DNA of 64,000 nt from Chelatococcus asaccharovorans (GTDB lineage: Bacteria > Pseudomonadota > Alphaproteobacteria > Rhizobiales > Beijerinckiaceae). Shown here piece after piece: positions 1 through 9,034 of this stretch (position 1 is its first letter; the number at the start of each line of letters is the position of its first letter). Both the position numbers and the translations under genes were made by a program. The stretch lies in contig NZ_QJJK01000010.1 of assembly GCF_003201475.1 (NCBI RefSeq), positions 124,001 to 188,000 of the forward strand, written 5' to 3'. A model generated the notes under the pieces. It ran no database searches. It had not been told where the DNA came from and was given only the letters and a program-made list of their open reading frames with translations.

Positions 1-573
1 CTCGTCGTCAAGGAGCGCCTGCAGCGGCGCGCACGGCGGCAACGCGCGCACAACCGCGCCTTGCGCGCCCTGCTTGGCGCCACCGACGGCATTCTCGGCA
101 TCACGCTTGCCTATGGCCGGCAGCCGCTGCTGGCCTTCGTCTGGCTTCTCCTTTTCTGGGCTCTCGGTGTCGCCGTGTTCACCTATGCCGAGCATCGCGG
201 CGCGATCATGCCCAACAGCGCCGTCGTCCTGCGGTCTCCCGAATGGACCCTATGCGGCGTTCCACGCACCGAGCAGCGCTCGCTGCTGGCGACACAGCAA
301 ACGCAGGGACTGGCGGAGCCGGGGCAAAGCCAGCTCGGCTGCTTCCGCCAGCGTTGGGAAGCGTCGAGCTACCCGGATTTCAATCCGTCGATGTATTCGC
401 TCGATACACTGCTCCCCGTCCTCGACATGGGCCAGAAGGCATTCTGGCGTCCCAATCCGCTGGTACCGGGCGGCCTTGTCGCCATCAACTACTTCTACTT
501 CCAGTCGATCATCGGCTGGGCGCTCAGCCTGCTGGCAGTCGCCGGCTTTTCAGGATTGGTGAAGTCGCCATGA
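1..573 (+). CDS. C-terminal part of a membrane protein (5' end outside the window)
   Basis: The reading frame is open from base 1, so the gene starts upstream and only its last 190 codons are here. A first hydrophobic segment (window residues about 42-62) is followed by a polar region of about 95 residues and a second hydrophobic segment close to the C-terminus ending in FSGLVKSP. This layout (TM, polar loop with LDTLLPVLDM, TM, GLVKS end) resembles the C-termini of alphaproteobacterial pentapeptide-repeat membrane proteins. That family link is from memory and tentative, since the repeats would lie outside the window. The patatin gene follows after 15 bases on the same strand, so the two may be cotranscribed. 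Confidence 0.6.
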   Translation, partial: LVVKERLQRRARRQRAHNRALRALLGATDGILGITLAYGRQPLLAFVWLLLFWALGVAVFTYAEHRGAIMPNSAVVLRSPEWTLCGVPRTEQRSLLATQQTQGLAEPGQSQLGCFRQRWEASSYPDFNPSMYSLDTLLPVLDMGQKAFWRPNPLVPGGLVAINYFYFQSIIGWALSLLAVAGFSGLVKSP

Positions 574-588
574 CGAGAGGGCTTCACC

Positions 589-1677
589 TTGCAACCAGGA
601 TGGAACGACGTGACCCATGCTCCCCGATCGGCTGAAGCGGACCAGCCCGGCAACGCGGGCAAGCCCGCGCCCCTGACCATCGATCTCGCGCTCCAGGGTG
701 GCGGCGCCCACGGTGCCTTCACCTGGGGCGTGCTCGACCGGATCCTCGAAGAGGACTGGCTGGAGATCAACGCGATTTCGGGAACCTCGGCGGGCGCCAT
801 GAATGCAGCGGTCCTGGCGTCCGGCTATATCACCGGCGGACGCCAGGGCGCGCGAGATGCCCTGCACCTGTTCTGGCAGAAGGTGTCGGAAGCGGCGCGT
901 TTCAGCCCCTTCCAGCGCAGCCCCCTCGATATCCTCCTGGGACGCTGGACGCTCGACAACTCGCCGCTGTTCGTTGCGATGGACATGATGTCGCGGGTGG
1001 TTTCGCCCTACAGCCTCAATCCTGCCGGCAACAACCCGCTGACCGATATCCTGTCCGACGTCATCGATTTCGATGGACTTGCGAAGAGCCCGATCAAGCT
1101 CTTCATCACCGCGACCAACGTGCGCACAGGCCGCGGGCGCGTGTTTCGCAACACCGAGATCACGCCTGAGGTCCTGCTCGCTTCCGCCTGTCTGCCGACC
1201 CTGTTTCAGGCGGTCGAAATCGATGGCGAAAGCTACTGGGACGGCGGTTATTCCGGCAACCCGACGATGACGCCGCTGATCAAGGAGAGCGACGCGCTGG
1301 ACACCATTCTCGTCCAGATCAATCCCGTTGAACGTCCCGGCACGCCGCGCACGGCGCGTGACATCCTGAACCGCCTCAACGAGGTCTCCTTCAACGCGGT
1401 CTTGCTGAAAGAGCTGCGGATGATGGCGCTCCTGCGGCAGAAGGCCAACCCCGAGAGTGGCGAGGGCGCGCGCTGGGCCGGCATGCGCATTCACCGCATC
1501 ACCAGCGACGCCATGGCCGAGTTGGGCTATTCCTCGAAGCTCAATGCCGAGTGGGAATTCCTGACCATGCTCCACGACGAGGGGAGACGGGCCGCGGAGG
1601 CCTTCTATCGGCAGCACCGGGACGCTATAGGCAAAGTTTCGACACTCGACCTCGACGAATTGACCGAAGGGGTCTGA
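589..1677 (+). CDS. Patatin-like phospholipase family protein
   Basis: This 362-residue protein has the full patatin signature: an oxyanion glycine loop LQGGGAHGAF at residues 35-44, the nucleophile elbow GTSAG at 65-69 (Ser67) and the catalytic DGG at 218-220 (Asp218). Proteins with this Ser-Asp dyad hydrolyse acyl ester bonds of membrane lipids. No signal peptide is visible, so a cytoplasmic or membrane-surface role is likely. The chosen start is TTG at 589, preceded by GAGAGG at 575-580. A GTG at 610 with AGGA at 597-600 is an equally plausible start, giving a protein seven residues shorter. The substrate cannot be deduced. Confidence 0.9.
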   Translation: MQPGWNDVTHAPRSAEADQPGNAGKPAPLTIDLALQGGGAHGAFTWGVLDRILEEDWLEINAISGTSAGAMNAAVLASGYITGGRQGARDALHLFWQKVSEAARFSPFQRSPLDILLGRWTLDNSPLFVAMDMMSRVVSPYSLNPAGNNPLTDILSDVIDFDGLAKSPIKLFITATNVRTGRGRVFRNTEITPEVLLASACLPTLFQAVEIDGESYWDGGYSGNPTMTPLIKESDALDTILVQINPVERPGTPRTARDILNRLNEVSFNAVLLKELRMMALLRQKANPESGEGARWAGMRIHRITSDAMAELGYSSKLNAEWEFLTMLHDEGRRAAEAFYRQHRDAIGKVSTLDLDELTEGV

Positions 1678-1741
1678 TATAGCCAGCCATGAGCATCTCG
1701 ATGCTGTCCCCCTTCAGACCAGCCCCCCACCAGGAATTTCG

Positions 1742-2803
1742 ATGACCACCGGCAAGATCCATCAGAGCGCCCTCGTGCTGATCGCAATCATCCTGGCCGT
1801 CGCCGCGCTGTCCATCGCCAGCTCGGTCTTCGCCCCGGTTGCCTTCGCGCTCTTCATCATCGCCCTCGTCTGGCCCCTGCAGAAGGCGTTGCAGGGCTTT
1901 CTACCGAAGCTGCTGGCTCTTGCCATCAGCGTCATCGTCATGGTGGTGGTGTTCTTCGCCTTCGGCTCGATGATCGTCTGGGCCTTCGGCCGCGTGGGAC
2001 GCTGGATCGTCAGCGACGCGGCGCGCTTTCAGGCCTTCTACGACCAGATCACCCTGTGGCTGGAAGGGCACGGCGTGGCGGTCGCGGGGGCGTGGTCCGA
2101 GAATTTCAACGTCAGCTGGATCCTGCGCACCGCCCAGACCATCACCGGCCGGCTCAATACGACGATGAGTTTCTGGCTGGTCGTGCTCGTCTACGTCATC
2201 CTCGGCCTCCTGGAAGTCGATGATTTCGGACAGAAGCTGCGGAGCATGCGCAACCGTGAGGTCAGCAACGTTCTTCTTGTCGGCAGCACGCAGACCGCCA
2301 GCAAGATTCGCCGCTACATGCTGGTGAGGACGGCCATGAGCGTGATCACCGGCCTGCTCGTCTTTGCCTTCGCCAAGGTCGTCGGTCTCCAGCTTGCCGA
2401 GGAGTGGGGCTTCATCGCCTTCTCGCTGAACTATATCCCCTTCCTCGGCCCCCTTGTGGCGACCGTGTTCCCGACCCTGTTCGCAATGGCGCATTTCGAA
2501 TCCTGGCAGGCCGTCTTCGCGGTCTTTGCCTGCCTCAATCTCATCCAGTTCGTCGTCGGCAGCTATATCGAACCGCGCGTCGCGGGCAATGCCCTGTCGG
2601 TCTCCCCGGCGGTCGTGCTGTTCTCGGTCTTCTTCTGGAGCTATCTCTGGGGCATCTTCGGCGCCTTCATCGGCGTGCCGATCACCATCGCCCTGCTGAC
2701 GTTCTGCGCGCAGCACCCCGCGAGCCTCTGGCTCGCAGAACTGCTCGGTTCGCCTGAAAAGGACAAGCGTCCGGCCGTCGAAAGCTCAGCCATCAGGACG
2801 TGA
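1742..2803 (+). CDS. AI-2E family transporter (PerM/YdiK-like)
   Basis: This is a 353-residue polytopic inner-membrane protein. Two or three hydrophobic helices occupy residues 10-90, a polar loop spans about 95-130, and further helices fill the C-terminal half. The C-terminal segment carries the family hallmark (SYIEPRVAGNALSVSP, then a GAFIGVPITIAL helix). Family members have been linked to autoinducer-2 export, to sodium/proton exchange and to other export roles, so the substrate is open. The ATG start is preceded by AGGA at 1732-1735. The gene converges with the metallophosphoesterase on the opposite strand and the two 3' ends overlap by 11 bases. Confidence 0.88.
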   Translation: MTTGKIHQSALVLIAIILAVAALSIASSVFAPVAFALFIIALVWPLQKALQGFLPKLLALAISVIVMVVVFFAFGSMIVWAFGRVGRWIVSDAARFQAFYDQITLWLEGHGVAVAGAWSENFNVSWILRTAQTITGRLNTTMSFWLVVLVYVILGLLEVDDFGQKLRSMRNREVSNVLLVGSTQTASKIRRYMLVRTAMSVITGLLVFAFAKVVGLQLAEEWGFIAFSLNYIPFLGPLVATVFPTLFAMAHFESWQAVFAVFACLNLIQFVVGSYIEPRVAGNALSVSPAVVLFSVFFWSYLWGIFGAFIGVPITIALLTFCAQHPASLWLAELLGSPEKDKRPAVESSAIRT

Positions 2804-4547
2804 GCCCGGCCGCGTCGGCCGGGCTCGGCTCCATATCGATCCGCTGCGGCGCGAGCAGGGCAAGCCCGCCATCGGCCGCCGCGAGCGTGTGGATATAGAA
2901 ATGCGTCGGCTCGCTGTCCGTCGCCTCCATGACGGGCGATGGCGCGGAGATGATCTTCAACGGGCCGCACCGCCCGATCCAGTCGATGTGACGGTGACCG
3001 TGCATCGCAACGATCCTGTGGCCGTGCGGCTTGAGCTTGCGCAGGAACAGGCTGCCGTTGATCAGCGCCGTGCCTATCCGCTCGGAAAACGCCTTGGCGG
3101 GCTGCGGATATTCCACCGGATGGTGATGCAGCGCGACGATCCAGCATGCCTTTGGAAATTGCGCGATGACCGCGAGCATGGCCCGCATGTCCTCCTCACC
3201 CACCAGGCCCAGCGCATTGGTGAAGGAGAAATGCGTCTCCGCGTTGGAGTTGAGAAGGACGAGCCCGAGACCCTCCTCCTCCGTCGGCGGCAGGACCATC
3301 GGGAAAGCCCTGTCCCAGATGTCCCCAAGCCCGAGCGACAGGCGCAGGCTGCCGGCATCGGCGAAGGCCGCGATGGTCTTGCGGTGAGGCTCCAGCGCCT
3401 GTGTCAGGCTGGGACCGATGCGCTTCCCTTCCCAATCCACGACATGCACGCGGTCCCCCTGCATGCCGGCCATGGCCGACAGCGCCCGCATCTCCCGCAA
3501 GCGCTTGCCCGGGCTGGTCGGCAGTTCGAGCCGCGCCGGGTTGGCACGATCGACGATATTCACGTCGTGGTTTCCGGGCAGGATATAGCAGCGTTCCGCC
3601 AGCGCGGGATAAGCTGCCACCACGTCGAGGAACTCCGCCCATTCGGCCGAGCGCCCCGCATCGGTCATATCGCCCGTGATCAGCAGGAGATCCAGCGGCT
3701 CGCGCGCATGGATGGCATCCAGCCTTGCGAACACCTGATGAAGGCGCTCATTGCCCCGCGGGCCGGCGCGGCCACTCTCGATCCGGAAGCCATAGCGCTC
3801 GCCGACGACGTGGATGTCCGAGAGATGCGCGACCCGCCATCTGCGCGCGGTCGCCGGCGCGTCATCGAACTGCGCCAGATCCCGCGGCTGATCCATCAGG
3901 CCGTCGGCCAGCCCCCAGGCCAACGAAGCCACCGCCAGATAGCCCGCCATGACGGAGATCGTGTTCGCGAGGGCGGGAACGATCAATCGCAGGGGATCGG
4001 CGAGATCGGCCATGCCACCGGACCAGCGGGTATGCGGCCACGCGGTCAAGGCGATTGCGGAGGCAATGCCGCAGGCAAGAAGCCCCGCCCCGATGGCGGT
4101 TGTCGCCCGGAGATAGGCGCGTTTGGTCTCGCCCGCGCCAGTCGTCAGGAAACGCTCGGCCAGATGGCGCAACCCCTCGCGACATAAGGCGTAACCCGGC
4201 TGCACCACAAGAGAATTCAAGGACCAAAAGTTCCGCTCGGCGATGCGAAAGAGCGGGCGAAAGGCATACCACCCGATCGCCGCAAACAGAGCCAGAAGCA
4301 TCAACGACCCGATGCCCGCAATCGCATAGACGCGGCCCGACACGGAGGCGAACCACGCCGTGGCGATAAGCGGCACGAGACCCAGCAGGACGCCGGGGAT
4401 CAGCGCCAGGATGACCCAGGCCAACGCCAGTTTGGGGATGTTGATTTCCCCAAGCAGACTTCCCGCGACGGCAAGCAGCGACCGCTTCTTGGTGCTGCAG
4501 ACATCATCCTCGGCATCGCCGGCGCGCGGCTCAATGATCGGTCGCAT
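2793..4547 (-). CDS. Membrane-anchored metallophosphoesterase
   Basis: This 584-residue protein has an N-terminal membrane region (hydrophobic stretches around residues 40-66, 75-96, 150-170 and 188-212) and a calcineurin-like phosphoesterase domain from about 235 to 560. All metal-binding blocks are visible: D-x-H at 244-246, GD at 292-293, GNHD at 325-328, HHH at 474-476 and GHRH at 517-520. The enzyme therefore should bind two metals and hydrolyse phosphoesters. The multi-pass anchor suggests it acts at the membrane, perhaps on a lipid- or nucleotide-linked phosphate, but nothing here fixes the substrate. The ATG at 4547 is the only good upstream start. The 3' end overlaps the converging AI-2E transporter gene. 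Confidence 0.85.
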   Translation of the reverse strand: MRPIIEPRAGDAEDDVCSTKKRSLLAVAGSLLGEINIPKLALAWVILALIPGVLLGLVPLIATAWFASVSGRVYAIAGIGSLMLLALFAAIGWYAFRPLFRIAERNFWSLNSLVVQPGYALCREGLRHLAERFLTTGAGETKRAYLRATTAIGAGLLACGIASAIALTAWPHTRWSGGMADLADPLRLIVPALANTISVMAGYLAVASLAWGLADGLMDQPRDLAQFDDAPATARRWRVAHLSDIHVVGERYGFRIESGRAGPRGNERLHQVFARLDAIHAREPLDLLLITGDMTDAGRSAEWAEFLDVVAAYPALAERCYILPGNHDVNIVDRANPARLELPTSPGKRLREMRALSAMAGMQGDRVHVVDWEGKRIGPSLTQALEPHRKTIAAFADAGSLRLSLGLGDIWDRAFPMVLPPTEEEGLGLVLLNSNAETHFSFTNALGLVGEEDMRAMLAVIAQFPKACWIVALHHHPVEYPQPAKAFSERIGTALINGSLFLRKLKPHGHRIVAMHGHRHIDWIGRCGPLKIISAPSPVMEATDSEPTHFYIHTLAAADGGLALLAPQRIDMEPSPADAAGLTS

Positions 4548-5110
4548 GGGTCAGGTACCCGCCGCGCGGCGCATCTTCATCAGCATCCGTCAAAAACTCC
4601 CCCGCGCCGTCCACACCCGCGGCGACAACTGAACGATCCGCTCTCCAGCGGGCATAGCCTCGATCCCCGCGCTTTGCACATGCTTTAGCTTGCGCTTGGC
4701 TGACCGGCGCCGAGAATGGGACGCTGGGCACAGCCGTGGGACGGGAAGCCGATGACCGGAAACGGGGTGAATGCTATTTTAATATCAACGAGTTAGTCAG
4801 AGTTTTACGGATTGTTATCCGCAATGGAATGAAGCATTGATATGCGTCTTGGCTAGGCGATTTCTCCACACTGAATGATATCGCCTCGGCGTGGAGGCTG
4901 CATATCCGCCGAACTCGTGTCGTTGACAATAGAGACCTGTTTCGCGGTTGAAGGAAAGCAGCTTTTGCGAAGTCCCGGAAGCGTGATAACGCGGCTTTTG
5001 CTATGGAGCCCATGCGTGTCGCGATCGCCAAATGACCGCTTGATTATCGCCTTTCCACGATCGGAGGCTGCAGTGACCCGTTCGCCGGATGGTCTCGGGC
5101 ATGTCCCCCC
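4548..5110. other. Intergenic region between the phosphoesterase and the Mrp operon
   Basis: This 563-base region has no convincing gene. The part from about 4770 to 5000 is clearly richer in A and T than the surroundings and probably holds the promoter of the Mrp operon. A 20-base inverted repeat sits at 4805-4824 (listed separately). A 66-codon minus-strand reading frame at 4531-4731 overlaps the phosphoesterase start but lacks recognisable features. Confidence 0.6.
4805..4824. promoter_or_regulatory. Operator-like inverted repeat upstream of the Mrp operon
   Basis: The sequence is TTACGGAT-TGTT-ATCCGCAA: two 8-base arms that match at 7 of 8 positions around a 4-base spacer. The spacing and symmetry resemble sites for dimeric LacI/TetR-type repressors. 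It lies in the AT-rich part of the intergenic region, about 290 bases before mrpE. No bound regulator can be named. Confidence 0.35.
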
Positions 5111-5623
5111 ATGATGACGACGACGACGCCTGACGCGCGAACCTCACGATCCGGTCTCATTCTGCGCAGCGCCGGATTTCTGCTTCTGTGGATGATCCTG
5201 ATCGGGCCTGCACCGAAAGACCTCGCCGTTGGTCTCGTCGCGGCAGTGGCCGCGACCTGGACCAGCGCAGCGCTATGGCCGGCGGGGGCAAGGCTGTCCA
5301 TCCCCGGCATCATGCGCTTCCTCATGCGCTTCCTGATGCAGTCTGTCGTGGCCGGGATCGATGTGGCGTGGCGCGCGGTGACAACCCCTCCGGCCGTGGC
5401 GCCGGGCTTCGTGACCTTCCGGACGGCGCTTCCCGCCGGCATGATCCGCGCGACCGCCACAGCCATCATGAGCCTTCAGCCCGGCAAGCTGCCGGTCGCG
5501 TCGGAACCCGACGGCACGCTTCTCATCCATTGCCTTGATCGACGCGAGCCGGTCGCACAGCAGCTCGCCGCCGATGAGGCCGCATTCTGCCGCACCCTGA
5601 CCGACGGCGGGCAACATGGCTGA
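5111..5623 (+). CDS. mrpE: Na+/H+ antiporter subunit E (MrpE/MnhE)
   Basis: This 170-residue protein is the first gene of the Mrp operon. Two hydrophobic segments (about residues 17-60) precede a soluble domain with the MrpE pattern: LPAGMIRATATAIMSLQPGK, then LLIHCLDRREP. The C-terminal half faces the cytoplasm in this family. MrpE is a small accessory subunit needed to assemble the multi-subunit cation/proton antiporter. The gene overlaps mrpF by 8 bases. ATG codons at 5111 and 5114 are both possible, and neither has an obvious Shine-Dalgarno sequence (a C-run precedes them), so initiation may be weak or leaderless. Confidence 0.9.
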   Translation: MMTTTTPDARTSRSGLILRSAGFLLLWMILIGPAPKDLAVGLVAAVAATWTSAALWPAGARLSIPGIMRFLMRFLMQSVVAGIDVAWRAVTTPPAVAPGFVTFRTALPAGMIRATATAIMSLQPGKLPVASEPDGTLLIHCLDRREPVAQQLAADEAAFCRTLTDGGQHG

Positions 5624-5906
5624 TGTCTTCACCGCAGCGGCGCTCGCCATTCTTGCGGCCACGGCGTTCGGCCTGTTCCGGGTGCTGCGCTCGCGGATTG
5701 CCGTCGAACGCATGATGGCGGTTCAGTTGCTGGGCACGGGTGGTGTCGCCGCCCTGTTGCTGCTGGGGGCTGCATCGGGTGTCGCGGCAACAAGCGATGC
5801 CGCCCTGCTGCTGATGCTGTTCGCGGCCTTTTCCTGCGCGGCCTTCACCCGGGGCGAGGAGGACACGCCAGACGAAGACCCGCAGCCAACGAAGGAGAAG
5901 ACATGA
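5616..5906 (+). CDS. mrpF: Monovalent cation/H+ antiporter subunit F (MrpF/MnhF)
   Basis: This 96-residue protein has three hydrophobic helices, the normal size and topology of MrpF. The pattern FGLFRVLRSRIAVERMMAVQ after helix 1 is typical of the family. The C-terminus is acidic (EEDTPDEDPQ). Small Mrp subunits are structural members of the membrane complex. Starts 8 bases inside mrpE and overlaps mrpG by 4 (ATGA), so translation is probably coupled. Confidence 0.88.
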   Translation: MADVFTAAALAILAATAFGLFRVLRSRIAVERMMAVQLLGTGGVAALLLLGAASGVAATSDAALLLMLFAAFSCAAFTRGEEDTPDEDPQPTKEKT

Positions 5907-6196
5907 CCATCCTCGCCCATGTCTTCACGCTCCTGGCGGTCACCGCCGGCGCGCTGCTGTTTCTGGCCGGCACGATCGGCCTCCTGCGCTTTCCCGATAC
6001 GCTGAGCCGTCTCCATGCCCTCAGCAAGGCGGATAATCTCGGGCTCGCCTTGATCGTGCTCGGGCTCCTGCCGCAAGCCGCCAGCCTCACGGACGGGCTG
6101 AAGCTGATCTTGATCTGGCTGCTGGCGCAGCTCTCCGCCGCGACGGCGAGCCAGCTGATCGCCGGCAGCCTCAACCGCCGCAAATCCGGCCCATGA
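5903..6196 (+). CDS. mrpG: Monovalent cation/H+ antiporter subunit G (MrpG/MnhG)
   Basis: This 97-residue protein has three helices. The MrpG/PhaG signature lies after the first helix: GTIGLLRFPDTLSRLHALSK followed by NLGLALIVLGL. It is an accessory subunit of the antiporter in the inner membrane. Start and stop overlap the neighbouring genes by 4 bases at both ends, so the operon is tightly coupled. Confidence 0.9.
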   Translation: MTILAHVFTLLAVTAGALLFLAGTIGLLRFPDTLSRLHALSKADNLGLALIVLGLLPQAASLTDGLKLILIWLLAQLSAATASQLIAGSLNRRKSGP

Positions 6197-7155
6197 CGCT
6201 GCTGTTCGACCTTGCCCTTGTCGCCTGGCTGATTGCGCTGGCGGGGCACATCGCCATGACGCGCGAAGACCGGAACGCGATCGTCGCCTTCATCGCCTTC
6301 GGGTTGCTGCTCGGGCTCGCGTGGGTTCGGCTCTCGGCACTCGACGTCGCCTTGACCGAGGTGGCGATTGGCGGCGGTGTCACCGGCGTGCTGCTCTTGA
6401 GCGCAGAGGCCCACCTGCGCAAGCCTCTCGCGCAGGACAGCGCACAGGACCGTCCACATGACGGGCGTCGGCGCCTGGGCAACGTCGGCACGATCGCCGC
6501 GGCGCTCGCCTCAGCGGCTGTGACCGCGGGGCTCGCGCTCGCCGTTCTCGCCCTTCCGACGCCCGCTCCGACGCTCGCGCCCGTCGCAGCGGCGGCGCTT
6601 GACACGACCGGCCTCGGCAATCCCGTAACAGCGGTGCTGCTCGCCTATCGCGCACTGGATACGCTACTGGAGAAGGTGGTTCTTCTCCTCGCGCTGGTCG
6701 GCGTCTGGTCGCTTGCGCCCGACCGCACCTGGGGCGGCGCACCGAGCCTCGCGCCAGCCGTCGCGCCCGAACCTCTCGTCTATCTCGCACGCGTGCTGCC
6801 GCCCATCGGCGTGGTGATCGCGGTCTACATGTTCTGGGTCGGCGCCGACGCGCCGGGCGGCACCTTCCAGGCGGGCACCGTGCTCGCCGCGATGTGGCTG
6901 ATCGTCATGCTTGCCGGCCTGCGGCAGCCACCGGACACGGCCCATCGCGTGCTTCGCCTGCTTCTGGTCGGCGGCCCCGCGCTGTTCCTCGCCGTGGGCT
7001 TTCTCGGCTTCTTCATCGCGGATGGCTTCCTCTCCTATCCGGAGCCTATCGCGAAGCCCCTGATCCTCGGCATCGAGGCCGCTCTCACCCTGTCCATCGC
7101 GGCGACATTGGCGATGCTCGTCGCCGGCCCCGCGCAGAAGGCGCCTGAGCCGTGA
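6193..7155 (+). CDS. mrpB: Fusion of DUF4040 (MrpA C-terminal/MbhD-like) with antiporter subunit B
   Basis: This 320-residue protein carries two modules that are often separate. Residues 1-75 resemble the DUF4040/MbhD segment found near the C-terminus of MrpA (FGLLLGLAWVRLSALDVALTE, then IGGGVTGVLLL). Residues about 195-315 form the MnhB domain (LPPIGVVIAVYMFWVGADAPGGTFQAGTVLAAMWL). The fused arrangement explains why the operon lacks a long MrpA: its C-terminal part is here and the antiporter core is encoded by the last gene. In group-2 Mrp systems A and B are fused in a different order, so this is a variant. Four-base overlaps at both ends. Confidence 0.85.
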   Translation: MTLLFDLALVAWLIALAGHIAMTREDRNAIVAFIAFGLLLGLAWVRLSALDVALTEVAIGGGVTGVLLLSAEAHLRKPLAQDSAQDRPHDGRRRLGNVGTIAAALASAAVTAGLALAVLALPTPAPTLAPVAAAALDTTGLGNPVTAVLLAYRALDTLLEKVVLLLALVGVWSLAPDRTWGGAPSLAPAVAPEPLVYLARVLPPIGVVIAVYMFWVGADAPGGTFQAGTVLAAMWLIVMLAGLRQPPDTAHRVLRLLLVGGPALFLAVGFLGFFIADGFLSYPEPIAKPLILGIEAALTLSIAATLAMLVAGPAQKAPEP

Positions 7156-7502
7156 CCGCCGCCTTGACCCCCACCACCCTGTTCGGCCTCGGCGGCGCGG
7201 CGCTCGTCGGCATCGGCCTGTTCATGGTCATCACCCATCCGAGCCTGCTGCGCCGGGTGGTCGGTTTCAACCTCATCGGCGCGGGCATATTTCTTGTCTT
7301 CGGCGTCATCGCCCGGCGTGGCGCGGCGGCCGGCTTTGCAGGCGACCCGGTCCCCCAGGCGCTGGTCATCACGGGTATCGTCGTCGCCTTCTCCGCCACG
7401 GCGCTCGCCGTTGCCCTGCTGCGACGGCTGTTCGACCTGACCGGCAGACGCGATTTCGACAGCGAGGCGCCCTCCGCATCGCAATCGCGGGGCGAGCCAT
7501 GA
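7152..7502 (+). CDS. mrpC: Monovalent cation/H+ antiporter subunit C (MrpC/MnhC, NuoK-like)
   Basis: This 116-residue protein with three helices is homologous to complex I subunit NuoK. Family features include LFGLGGAALVGIGLFMV, the FNLIGAGIFL helix and DPVPQALVITGIVVAFSATALAV, where the PQALVLTGIVI-type motif is the best MrpC marker. The start is GTG at 7152, inside the preceding stop (GTGA). It overlaps mrpD by 4 bases. It belongs to the membrane core of the antiporter. Confidence 0.92.
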   Translation: MTAALTPTTLFGLGGAALVGIGLFMVITHPSLLRRVVGFNLIGAGIFLVFGVIARRGAAAGFAGDPVPQALVITGIVVAFSATALAVALLRRLFDLTGRRDFDSEAPSASQSRGEP

Positions 7503-9034
7503 CTTCGCTTGCGACGGCAGAGGGACATTTCACCGCGACGAACGGCTATCTGCTGGTTCTCGCTGTCATGCTGCCGGTCTGCGCGGTGCTGGCGATGCTC
7601 GCCCTCGGCCCTCGCCACACGGCGCGTGTCGCCCTCGGCACCCTGGCCGTCGGGCTGGCCGTCGCCGTGACCATCGCGGTCGAACTGTTCCGAAGCGGGA
7701 CCGGCCTGGTCTACGCCATCGGCGGTTGGTCGCCTCCTCTTGGCCTCACGCTGCGGGCCGACGGGCTGTCGGCCGTGATGCTCGTGATGACAGCCGTCGT
7801 CATCACGGCGGCCGGCCTCTTCGCCAGGGCGCAGCATGGGCTCGATCCCGCAATGCGCGACGGCAGGGCCCCCACGACGTTCTGGATCCTGCTCATGGCG
7901 ATCTGGAGCGCGCTGAACGTGGTCTTTCTCGGCGAGGACCTGTTCAATCTCTATGTCGCCCTGGAGCTCCTGACTTTCGCCGCGGTTCCCCTCGTCTGCC
8001 TCGACGGCCGCGCGGAAACCGTCGCTGCGGCGCTGCGCTACCTGATGTTCGCGCTTCTCGGATCGCTGCTCTATCTCCTCGGCACCGCCTTGCTCTATGG
8101 CCGTTTCGGGACGCTCGACCTGCAGATGCTGTCCGGCATGCAGGCGAGCGGCCCGGTCGTCTCCGTCGCGCTCGCCCTGATGATCGTGGGGCTTCTCGCC
8201 AAGGCGGCCCTGTTTCCGCTGCATCTCTGGCTGCCGCCCGCCCATGCCGGCGCGCCTGCCGCCGCAAGCGCCGTTCTCTCGGCGCTGGTCATCAAGGCGC
8301 CGGTCTTCCTGATCCTGCGTCTCGTGCTCGACGTTGCGCCCCCTGAGGCCGCGCGCTTGGCAGGGCAGTGTCTCGCCATCCTCGGCGGGGCGTCGATCCT
8401 GTTCTGCAGCGTGATGGCGCTGACGCAGGCGCGCCTGAAGCTGATGATCGCCTATTCCACCGTCGCGCAGATCGGCTATCTCTTCATCGTCTTTCCGCTC
8501 GCGGCCGGAACCGAGGATCTGCCCGTCTGGGGGACGATCGCCTGGACGGGCGGCGCGCTCCAGCTCGTCTCGCATGCGCTCGCCAAGGCGTCGATGTTTC
8601 TCGCCGCCGGCGTCATTGCCGAAGCCCTTGGCCATGACCGCATCGCCGAACTCGGCGGCTTCGGCCGGGTGCTGCCGATGAGCGCGGCAGCCTTCGGTCT
8701 CGCGGGGCTTTCGCTGATGGGCATACCGCCGAGCGGCGGCTTCGTCGCGAAATGCCTGCTGCTGACGGCCGCCGTGGTGAACGGCCACCCCTGGCTCGCG
8801 GCGACGATCCTGATCGGCGGCCTGCTCGCCGCCGGCTATGTCTTCCGCGTGGTCGACCGCGCGCTCGCAACGCCCGCGGCCCCGCTCCATCTGCGCAAGG
8901 CGATCCCCCGCCGCCTTGAGATCGTCGCCCTGGCGCTCGCCATCGCCGCGGTCCTGCTTGGCTTCGTGCCGCTCCAGCCCTTCGGCTTCCTGCAGATCGG
9001 CCGCGCCGCGCATGTTACAGTGGTGGCGCCATGA
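7499..9034 (+). CDS. mrpD: Na+/H+ antiporter subunit D (MrpD/MnhD, proton-translocating type)
   Basis: This 511-residue polytopic protein of the NuoM/NuoN/MrpD family contains the proton_antipo_M domain over most of its length. Ion-path residues are present: Glu156 in LYVALELLTF, a lysine in LLAKAALFPLHLWLPPAH, and the HALAKASMFLAAG helix. It should carry out proton or cation movement coupled to antiport. It overlaps its neighbours by 4 bases on both sides. Length and motifs are normal for the family. Confidence 0.92.
   Translation: MTSLATAEGHFTATNGYLLVLAVMLPVCAVLAMLALGPRHTARVALGTLAVGLAVAVTIAVELFRSGTGLVYAIGGWSPPLGLTLRADGLSAVMLVMTAVVITAAGLFARAQHGLDPAMRDGRAPTTFWILLMAIWSALNVVFLGEDLFNLYVALELLTFAAVPLVCLDGRAETVAAALRYLMFALLGSLLYLLGTALLYGRFGTLDLQMLSGMQASGPVVSVALALMIVGLLAKAALFPLHLWLPPAHAGAPAAASAVLSALVIKAPVFLILRLVLDVAPPEAARLAGQCLAILGGASILFCSVMALTQARLKLMIAYSTVAQIGYLFIVFPLAAGTEDLPVWGTIAWTGGALQLVSHALAKASMFLAAGVIAEALGHDRIAELGGFGRVLPMSAAAFGLAGLSLMGIPPSGGFVAKCLLLTAAVVNGHPWLAATILIGGLLAAGYVFRVVDRALATPAAPLHLRKAIPRRLEIVALALAIAAVLLGFVPLQPFGFLQIGRAAHVTVVAP

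Noticed and set aside
4531-4731. 66-codon minus-strand frame upstream of the metallophosphoesterase
   Set aside because: It overlaps the phosphoesterase start by 17 bases and has no ribosome site or recognisable feature. Kept out as unsupported.
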